Assembly (NCBI RefSeq): GCF_001854865.1
Contig: NZ_MDDW01000028.1
Span: 443,538-455,079, forward strand
DNA length: 11,542 nucleotides
Direction of reading: 5' to 3'
Source of the DNA: Rhizobium sp. LCM 4573
GTDB lineage: Bacteria; Pseudomonadota; Alphaproteobacteria; Rhizobiales; Rhizobiaceae
Part shown: positions 1-5,354 of the stretch, in pieces
How positions within the stretch are numbered: position 1 is the first letter of the stretch
How the letters are laid out: each line of letters opens with the position of its first letter
Notes under the pieces: model-generated
Told to the model about the DNA's origin: nothing
Seen by the model: only the letters and a program-made list of their open reading frames with translations
Database searches by the model: none
Translations under genes and position numbers: made by a program

Positions 1-1132
1 CAAAGCCGATGACGGCAGTGCAGGCGACGAAGAAGGGGGCTGCCGCCCATCCATGGGCGGCCACGATAGAGCCGACCAGGAGCGGCCCGGCGCATTGCCC
101 GATATTGGAACCCTGCATCACGAAGCCGCTCATGGTCCCCACGAGATCCGGGCGCGGCGAGTAGACCGGAAGCGCCCCCATCAAGGTCGCGGGAAGGAGT
201 CCGCCCGAGACGGCATAAACGACGGCGGCGCCATATCGCAGGCTCAAAGGCAGCCCACCGCTGAAGACGGCGAAGGCCATCAGCGTGAGAATTACGCAAG
301 GGCCGGCGATCAGCAGCCAGCGGGCAATGCCTAGCCTGGCGAGAAAACCGCCGAGCACATTGCCGCCCGCATTGGCGAGAACGGCAAGCGCCGTCATCAC
401 CGAGGCGAGTGTCAGCGCCAGCCCCATATCCTCGATCAGCATGGTCGGCAGGAAGCCGAAGACGGACATGAAGCTCGAACTGTAGGTGGCGAAGATGCCG
501 GCCAGCAGCCAGGAGGCCGGTTGGCCCGCGGTGAGGCGCAAGCCCGCTGCCAGCGAAGCGGACGAGGTTGTGGGCGTTGCGCGCATCGACGAACCGGTTG
601 CCATGAGCGCCGCCAGCGGTACGAGGCAGGCAAGCGTGGCGGCAATCCACGAGCCGCGCCAGCCGAAGGCGGGAAGGATGAGCGGCGAAGCGAGCATCAT
701 GACGGCGACGCCCATCGGCAGCCACACGCCCCATATCGCGAAGGCGACGGCCCGGTCCGAAGGCGCCGTGATCGAGGCGATCAGGCCGGGTGCCGCCACC
801 ACCGTCATGATGAGCCCGACGCTTTCGACGGCACGGCTTGCGAAGATCACGGCCTCGGAGGAGGTGAGGGCGCCGGCAAGGCTGCCCGCCGCCAGAAGGA
901 GGAGACCGAGAATCATCGAGCGGCGATGGTTGAGCTGGTCCGTGAGGCGGCCGATAAGGAGCCCGCAGACGGCGCCGATGGCGCTCACCAGGCCCATCAG
1001 CCAACCGGCCGCGGCCAGATCCATGCCGAGCTCCGCGCGCAGCAAGGGAAGCGCCGGCGGCACCTTACCGATATGCAAGGCTGCCGCGATACCGGAAAGA
1101 ACGGCGATCGCCACCTGTCCCCAGCGTGTCAT
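1..1132 (-). CDS. MFS transporter (partial, C-terminus beyond the window edge)
   Basis: Inner-membrane secondary transporter of the major facilitator superfamily. The substrate cannot be told from sequence. About 377 residues are visible, and the frame stays open to the left edge, so the C-terminal end is missing. The protein begins MTRWGQVAIAVLSGIAAALH and is a chain of hydrophobic helices. The loop after the second helix carries the MFS motif A signature, GRLTDQLNHRR at residues 61-71 (G, D and the basic pair are the conserved positions). Helices continue through the centre and the second half (for example residues starting FGFLPTMLIEDMGLAL). The start at 1132 is supported by a strong GGGAGGG ribosome binding site 9 bases upstream; an ATG seven bases further upstream is followed at once by TGA. 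Motif A with two helical halves fits a 12-helix antiporter or uptake permease, perhaps of the cyanate/drug type. It is divergent from the HAD phosphatase. Sure of the superfamily, unsure of the role. Confidence 0.9.
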   Translation of the reverse strand, partial: MTRWGQVAIAVLSGIAAALHIGKVPPALPLLRAELGMDLAAAGWLMGLVSAIGAVCGLLIGRLTDQLNHRRSMILGLLLLAAGSLAGALTSSEAVIFASRAVESVGLIMTVVAAPGLIASITAPSDRAVAFAIWGVWLPMGVAVMMLASPLILPAFGWRGSWIAATLACLVPLAALMATGSSMRATPTTSSASLAAGLRLTAGQPASWLLAGIFATYSSSFMSVFGFLPTMLIEDMGLALTLASVMTALAVLANAGGNVLGGFLARLGIARWLLIAGPCVILTLMAFAVFSGGLPLSLRYGAAVVYAVSGGLLPATLMGALPVYSPRPDLVGTMSGFVMQGSNIGQCAGPLLVGSIVAAHGWAAAPFFVACTAVIGF

Positions 1133-1329
1133 GACGGCATGCCCTCCCAAGCCTTGCTCCTCAGCCGAGGCATATCACCGGAAGGTGAGTCGCGGCATAA
1201 GTTCGTAAGTCCCGGCCATAAATTCTCCGGCGGCTTTGGGCGGTCATGCGGACGACTTATTTGCCTGTTTTCAACGGCGACGCTATTTGATGACTGCCGC
1301 TTTCGACTCGCAATCCGGGAAAATCATCC
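1133..1329. promoter_or_regulatory. Divergent intergenic control region (MFS / HAD phosphatase)
   Basis: This 197-base gap separates two divergently read genes and must hold both promoters. A small inverted repeat, TCACC-GGAA-GGTGA, lies at 1175-1188 on the transporter side, 43 bases from its start codon. It could be an operator half or a leader hairpin. Facing the phosphatase, TTGCCT at 1261-1266 and TATTTG at 1284-1289 are 17 bases apart and resemble a weak sigma-70 promoter (4/6 and 3/6 matches to consensus). No small gene is convincing here. Confidence 0.3.
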
Positions 1330-1989
1330 GTGCCCATTCCAGAAAAAGACTATGCCGCCTTCCTGTTCGACATGGACGGCACGATCCTCAATTCGCTTGC
1401 CGCGGCCGAACGCGTCTGGGGCCGATGGGCGGCGGCGAACGGTCTGGACGTGGAAAAATTTCTGCCGACCATGCATGGCAAACGCGGGATCGACACCATA
1501 ACGGCACTCAACTTGCCGGGGATCGATCCGCAGGCGGAAGCGGACGTCATCCTTCGCGGAGAGATCGAGGACGTCGAGGGCGTCGTGCCGATCCCCGGCG
1601 CCGTCGAATTCCTGGCTGCCCTGCCGCCGGAAAAATGGGCGATCGTCACCTCTTCGCCGATCGAGCTCGCCAGGAAGCGGCTCGCGGCAGCCGGTATTCC
1701 GGAGCCGCGTTTCATGGTGACGGCCGAGGATGTGACGGCCGGCAAGCCCAATCCGCAATGCTACATCCTGGGCGCCGAGCGCCTGGGCATCGACCCGGCG
1801 CAGGCACTGGTCTTCGAAGATGTGCTGGCGGGTGTAGAGGCCGGCGAGGCCGCCGGCGCCGATGTTATGGTCATCACGGCGACGCACGCCCACCCGTTCG
1901 AAACCGCTCACCCGAAGCTCATGGACTATCGGGCGGTGGTGCCGCACATTTCCGAAAACGGCCGGCTTTCCGTGAGGCCCAAGACCTGA
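1330..1989 (+). CDS. HAD-superfamily phosphatase (HAD-IA, sugar-phosphatase/phosphoglycolate-phosphatase-like)
   Basis: Cytoplasmic Mg-dependent phosphohydrolase of 219 residues, the normal size for the HAD-IA group. All four HAD motifs are visible. Motif I is FDMDGT at residues 13-18, with D14 the nucleophile and D16 the acid/base. Motif II is TSS at 107-109. Motif III is the lysine of GKPNP at K139. Motif IV is FEDVLAG, with E163 and D164 binding the metal. A helical cap domain lies between motifs I and II, about residues 20-90. The GKPNP plus FED signature and the short cap are typical of small phosphatases for sugar or glycerol phosphates (yeast GPP/DOG-like), and the substrate is not determinable. 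The start is GTG, preceded by a modest GGGA site 9 bases away. The stop lies 7 bases from the convergent permease stop, with no clear terminator between them. Confidence 0.88.
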   Translation: MPIPEKDYAAFLFDMDGTILNSLAAAERVWGRWAAANGLDVEKFLPTMHGKRGIDTITALNLPGIDPQAEADVILRGEIEDVEGVVPIPGAVEFLAALPPEKWAIVTSSPIELARKRLAAAGIPEPRFMVTAEDVTAGKPNPQCYILGAERLGIDPAQALVFEDVLAGVEAGEAAGADVMVITATHAHPFETAHPKLMDYRAVVPHISENGRLSVRPKT

Positions 1990-1996
1990 GAGCGGC

Positions 1997-3355
1997 TCAT
2001 GTGGCCTGCCGCGCGCTGCGCATGATGCCGACGGTTGCAAGCCACAGCACCACGCCGAGTGCAAGCAGGCAGGCGGCGATCAGATATTGGAACGGATCGC
2101 GCCCCGTCCAGGGACCGGCCAGGAAGGCGCAGGAAATGGCGCCCAGCACCGGCAGTATGGTCGGCGTGCGGAAGTGTTGATGTTCGACCTTGTCCTTGCG
2201 AAGGACGAGCACCGCTACGTTCACCACCGTGAAGACGCAGAGCAGCAGCAGCGCCGTCGTGCCGCCGAGCGCGGGAACGCTGCCCGCGAAGGTGATCAGC
2301 GCGAAGGCGAGCGCGGTGGTGAAGAGGATCGCCACGAAGGGCGTGCGGCGGGTCGGATGGACCTTGCCGAGGGAGGCGGGCAATACCGCTTCGCGGCTCA
2401 TGCCGTAGATCAGCCGGCTCGCCATCATCATGTTGATGAGCGCCGAGTTCGCGACCGCGAACATGGTGATGATGCCAAAAATGCCGAGCGGGAAGGCGGG
2501 TGCCCCGGCCTGGACGACTTTCAGCAGCGGTGTGTCGCCTTCACCGAGCTCAGCTGCGGGAACGAGTGCAATGGCGGAGATCGATACCAGCACGTAGATC
2601 AGGCCGGTGATGACGAGGCCTGTGAGCAGGACCTTCGGGAACATGCGGCTCGGCTCCTTGCATTCCTCCGCCATGTTGACGGAATCCTCGAAGCCCACCA
2701 TGGCGAAGAAGGCGAGCGTCGTCGCCCCGATCACCGACCAGAAGACGCCGCGGTCGCCGGCGGGCTGAAAATCCCAGGCCCGCGAAATATCGCCCTGGCC
2801 AGCCGAAATGGCCCACAGGCCGATGGCGATGATGATCAGGAGGCCGGTAAGCTCGACGACCGTGAGCAGCACATTGGTCATGACGCTTTCAGTCACGCCC
2901 CGGAAATTGATGATCCCCACCAGCGCTATGAAGCAGAGCGCGATGAAGGTGACCCCGTAGGCGCCGAAATCGAAGCCGAAGGCGGAAGAGAAGTTTGCGG
3001 CAAACGCGCGGGATGCGGTTGACGCCGACGTGATGCCGGATGACATGACCGCAAAAGCGACCAGAAAGGTCAGGAAATGGATGCCGAACGCCTTGTGGGT
3101 GTAAAGGGCGGCGCCGGCGGCACGGGGATATTTCGTCACCAGCTCCAGGTAGCTGAAGGCGGTGAGCAGGGCCACGACGAAGGCGACCACGAAAGGCAGC
3201 CAGACCACGCCGCCCACCTGCGCCGCCACCTGGCCGGTTAGCGCGTAGATGCCCGTGCCGAGGATATCTCCGACGATGAACAGGAGGAGCAGGCCCGGTC
3301 CCATGACCCGCTTCAATTCGGTGCGTTCTTCCCCCACTTTCGCCGTGTGCTTCAT
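1997..3355 (-). CDS. APC-family amino acid permease
   Basis: Inner-membrane amino acid (or polyamine) transporter of the amino acid-polyamine-organocation superfamily, 452 residues with about 12 predicted helices. The first helix carries the broken-helix substrate motif GTGIYALTG at residues 33-41. Residues 76-85 are YPRAAGAALY, matching the conserved P-x-x-G-A-x-x-Y loop. The family motif AMVGFEDSVNMAEECKEP lies near residues 218-235, followed by RMFPKVLL. The frame stays open upstream to 3463, but the start at 3355 is preferred. It has a GGGAGG ribosome binding site 5 bases upstream, and the extra 36 residues are non-hydrophobic and run through the AT-rich control region. It is probably a single-gene unit, convergent with the HAD gene and divergent from the methyltransferase operon. 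The substrate is unknown. Confidence 0.92.
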   Translation of the reverse strand: MKHTAKVGEERTELKRVMGPGLLLLFIVGDILGTGIYALTGQVAAQVGGVVWLPFVVAFVVALLTAFSYLELVTKYPRAAGAALYTHKAFGIHFLTFLVAFAVMSSGITSASTASRAFAANFSSAFGFDFGAYGVTFIALCFIALVGIINFRGVTESVMTNVLLTVVELTGLLIIIAIGLWAISAGQGDISRAWDFQPAGDRGVFWSVIGATTLAFFAMVGFEDSVNMAEECKEPSRMFPKVLLTGLVITGLIYVLVSISAIALVPAAELGEGDTPLLKVVQAGAPAFPLGIFGIITMFAVANSALINMMMASRLIYGMSREAVLPASLGKVHPTRRTPFVAILFTTALAFALITFAGSVPALGGTTALLLLCVFTVVNVAVLVLRKDKVEHQHFRTPTILPVLGAISCAFLAGPWTGRDPFQYLIAACLLALGVVLWLATVGIMRSARQAT

Positions 3356-3440
3356 GCCATCCTCCCGAAATGCGGTGTGCAAAGGCTTCAAGGAAAGAAC
3401 TAGCGCTGCCGGACGGGAAGAAAAGTGCGAGCGAAAAACC

Positions 3441-3471
3441 TTGCACTTAATGCAATATTGCAATAAGTATA
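3441..3471. promoter_or_regulatory. Operator-like palindrome cluster in a divergent control region
   Basis: In the 235-base gap between the permease and the methyltransferase, an AT-rich island interrupts the GC-rich background. It holds TTGCA-N5-TGCAA (3441-3455) and, overlapping it, the perfect palindrome TGCAATATTGCA (3451-3462). Together these make at least three TTGCA/TGCAA half-sites. Reading toward the permease, TATACT (plus-strand positions 3466-3471) is a good -10 box, although no convincing -35 lies 17 bases upstream. Its start point would fall inside the palindrome, as expected for a repressor site. Arrays of short half-sites at an amino acid permease would suit an Lrp/AsnC-type or MocR/GntR-type regulator, but that is inference. 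The regulator is not identified. Confidence 0.45.
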
Positions 3472-3508
3472 GCTACGCAGGTTGGGAGAAATCGCGACGG
3501 TGGGCCGA

Positions 3509-3524
3509 ATTCCTGCCTTGGAAT
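3509..3524. promoter_or_regulatory. Inverted repeat ATTCC-N6-GGAAT upstream of the methyltransferase/TetR operon
   Basis: Five-base arms separated by six bases lie 66 bases before the methyltransferase start codon. The size and position would fit an autoregulatory TetR-type operator, and a related GGAAC-G-GTTCC repeat occurs at 4186-4196 just before the TetR gene. The arms are short, so chance is a real possibility. Confidence 0.2.
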
Positions 3525-3590
3525 CGCCACGTCCCCGGAGCGATGTTCGCCCGCCACTTGGATTCGTATTCATTCGCCGGGGACACAGCG

Positions 3591-4211
3591 ATGACGGCCG
3601 ATCTCGCACTATCCGATTTCCTGCATTTCTTCCGGTCCTGGGTCAGCCATCCGCTTCGGGTGGCGGCGGTGACGCCGTCGGGCAATCCACTTGCCCGCCT
3701 GATGACGCAGGAGATCGCTCCGATCGACGGACCGATCATCGAGCTTGGTCCGGGAACAGGCGTTTTCACGCGCGCGCTTCTTTCGCGCGGCGTCAGCGAA
3801 GCCGATTTGACTCTGGTGGAATTCGGCCCGGAATTCATCGAAGGCCTGCGCTCGCGCTTTCCCCAGGCGCATGTCCTGCAGATGGATGCGGCGCGGCTCG
3901 GCAAGGCAGGCGTCTTCGAGGGGCAGCCGGTCGGCGCGGTGGTCAGCGGCCTGCCGCTCCTGTCCATGTCGCCGCGCAAGGTCACGGCCATTCTCGCGGG
4001 CTCCTTCGCCTATATGCGTCCGGGCGGCTCCTTTTACCAGTTCACCTATGGCCCGCGTTGCCCCGTGCCGCGGCCGATCCTCGATCGCCTGGGGCTGAAG
4101 GCCACCCATATCGGCGGCACGATGCGCAATCTTCCGCCCGCGGCGGTCTATCGGATTTCCCGGCGCAAGCCTCTCGAACTCTCGCGGAACGGTTCCAAAC
4201 CGGATGGCTGA
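3591..4211 (+). CDS. SAM-dependent methyltransferase, Sinorhizobium-type phospholipid N-methyltransferase (PmtA-like)
   Basis: A 206-residue class I methyltransferase. Residues 11-40 (LHFFRSWVSH then PLRVAAVTPSGNPLARLM) match the N-terminal region of the Sinorhizobium-type phosphatidylethanolamine N-methyltransferases, which resemble rRNA adenine methylases. Motif I, the SAM-binding loop, is IIELGPGTGVFT at 49-60. An acidic strand end follows at LVEFGPEF (75-82). The motif IV region is VVSGLPLLSM at 117-126, where this family has a similar SGLPLL segment. The likely role is methylation of a membrane lipid head group toward phosphatidylcholine; a different lipid or small-molecule substrate cannot be excluded. 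The start at 3591 has GGGGA 7 bases upstream. An in-frame ATG at 3543 would add 16 residues but has a poorly spaced site. The gene overlaps the following TetR gene by 8 bp, which implies an operon. A host with several pmt paralogues is possible, so no gene symbol is given. Confidence 0.78.
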   Translation: MTADLALSDFLHFFRSWVSHPLRVAAVTPSGNPLARLMTQEIAPIDGPIIELGPGTGVFTRALLSRGVSEADLTLVEFGPEFIEGLRSRFPQAHVLQMDAARLGKAGVFEGQPVGAVVSGLPLLSMSPRKVTAILAGSFAYMRPGGSFYQFTYGPRCPVPRPILDRLGLKATHIGGTMRNLPPAAVYRISRRKPLELSRNGSKPDG

Positions 4212-4839
4212 GAAGAAACCGAAGGAAGCGGCGGAGGGCCGGCGTGAGCGCAAGCGCCGCCAGACGCGGGATCGCATCCAGCAGGCGGCGATGACGCTCT
4301 TTCTCGAAAGGGGGTTCGAGGAAACGACGGTCGAGGACATTGCGGAAGCCGCCGATGTCTCCAAGCGCAGCTTCTTCGATTATTTTCCCTCGAAGGAAGA
4401 TGTGGTCTTCGCCTGGCAGGACACCTTCGCGCAGCATCTCATGAACGCGATCGCCACGCGTCCGAGCGATGAGGCTGCGGTAAGTGCCGTCAGGCACGCC
4501 CTGATCGAGACGGTCGTCATCGCAGCCGATCAGCGCGCCCTTGCGATCGGGGACCTCGTCAACAGGACGCCGGCCCTCAAGGCGCGTGACCAGCTCAAAT
4601 ACGCCAAGCTGGAACAGAAGCTTGCCGAGGCGCTGGAGGCCCGCAGCCGTTCGCAGGAGGAGCGGCGGCGCATGCGCATGCTGGCCGCCGTCGTGATAGG
4701 CATGCTGCGTGTCGGCGCCGAGCGCTGGAAGGAGGAGCCGAAGGGCGCCTCCTTCGAAGCCTTTGCCCGTTCGCTTTTCGCCGATCTCTGGACGATGCTC
4801 GGAGAATTGGGAGAAGAGGCTCGGGCCTCGACCGATTGA
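4204..4839 (+). CDS. TetR-family transcriptional regulator
   Basis: A 211-residue TetR/AcrR repressor. After a basic N-terminus rich in Arg and Lys (residues 4-23) comes the family DNA-binding domain: helix 1 at about 22-37, then the helix-turn-helix TTVEDIAEAADVSKRSFFDYF at 41-61 (shown without the flanks) and the following PSKEDVV. The remaining 140 residues are the helical ligand-binding and dimer domain, unlike known pockets that I can recognise. The start codon lies inside the end of the methyltransferase gene, and the two share ATGGCTGA. No strong ribosome binding site is seen, so translational coupling is likely. It is best read as a local regulator of its own operon and possibly of the divergent permease. 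The effector is unknown. Confidence 0.93.
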   Translation: MAEKKPKEAAEGRRERKRRQTRDRIQQAAMTLFLERGFEETTVEDIAEAADVSKRSFFDYFPSKEDVVFAWQDTFAQHLMNAIATRPSDEAAVSAVRHALIETVVIAADQRALAIGDLVNRTPALKARDQLKYAKLEQKLAEALEARSRSQEERRRMRMLAAVVIGMLRVGAERWKEEPKGASFEAFARSLFADLWTMLGELGEEARASTD

Positions 4840-4842
4840 ACG

Positions 4843-5280
4843 CTAAATCAGACCGGCCGTCGCAAACGCCACAACGAGATAGCGCGCCAGCTTGCCGATG
4901 AAGACAAGCAAGAGGAAGCTCCAGAGCGGCTCCTTGAGGACGCCGGCGATCACCGTCAGTGCATCGCCGCCGACCGGCAGCCATGCAAGCAGCAGGGACC
5001 ATTTGCCATATTTGCGGTACCAGCGTTCCGCGCGCTCGAGTTGCCGCGGGTTCGCGGGAAACCAGCGTCTTTCGCGAAAACGCTCGATGCCGCGCCCGAG
5101 CAGCCAGTTGACGGCCGCGCCGAGCGTATTGCCGATCGAGGCGACGGCGATGAGAGCCGGCACGGAATAATTTCCGCTCAGCAGCAGGCCGACCAGAATA
5201 GCCTCCGATTGCATCGGAAAGATCGTGGCGGCGATGAAGGCTGCGGCAAACAGGCCCGCATAGGCGGCGAGATCGATCAT
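4843..5280 (-). CDS. YqaA-family (DedA/VTT-like) small inner-membrane protein
   Basis: A 145-residue membrane protein of the YqaA branch of the SNARE-associated/DedA (VTT) superfamily, whose larger members act as lipid scramblases or flippases; the role of the YqaA branch is not well established. Visible marks are FPMQSEAIL at residues 21-29 with its conserved Glu, the re-entrant-like SIGNTLGAAVNWLLGRG at 48-64, a basic amphipathic cytoplasmic stretch at about 65-95 (ERFRERRW to WYRKYGKW), then LLAWLPVGGDALTVIAGVL at 97-115 and FIGKLARYL at 127-135. Four hydrophobic segments are likely. The stop is three bases from the convergent TetR stop. The ribosome binding site is weak (GAGAG), and the secDF terminator ends only 20 bases upstream of the start. 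Confidence 0.88.
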   Translation of the reverse strand: MIDLAAYAGLFAAAFIAATIFPMQSEAILVGLLLSGNYSVPALIAVASIGNTLGAAVNWLLGRGIERFRERRWFPANPRQLERAERWYRKYGKWSLLLAWLPVGGDALTVIAGVLKEPLWSFLLLVFIGKLARYLVVAFATAGLI

Positions 5281-5300
5281 CGGCTCTGACGGCTCTCAAG

Positions 5301-5328
5301 GAAAAGGGCGGATGAAGCATCCGCCCTT
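5301..5328 (-). terminator. Rho-independent terminator after secDF
   Basis: The arms AAGGGCGGATG (5304-5314) and CATCCGCCCTT (5318-5328) pair perfectly over 11 bp around a three-base loop. Read on the minus strand, the hairpin begins 26 bases after the secDF stop codon and runs into a short TTTT tract. It is the clearest terminator in the window. Confidence 0.85.
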
Positions 5329-5354
5329 CGAAAGTATCGGTGAGGAGGCAGGAT

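Noticed and set aside
486..1501. Long plus-strand frames opposite the MFS transporter
   Set aside because: The minus-strand frame encodes a clear MFS protein with motif A. The plus-strand products are Arg/Ala-rich and resemble nothing known, and one of them runs into the HAD gene in the wrong frame.
2087..3022. A 311-residue plus-strand frame opposite the APC permease
   Set aside because: Antisense to a well-supported permease, with a charged low-complexity product.
3356..3463. 36-residue N-terminal extension of the permease
   Set aside because: It lacks a ribosome binding site, runs through the operator-like palindromes, and the start at 3355 has a strong GGAGG site.
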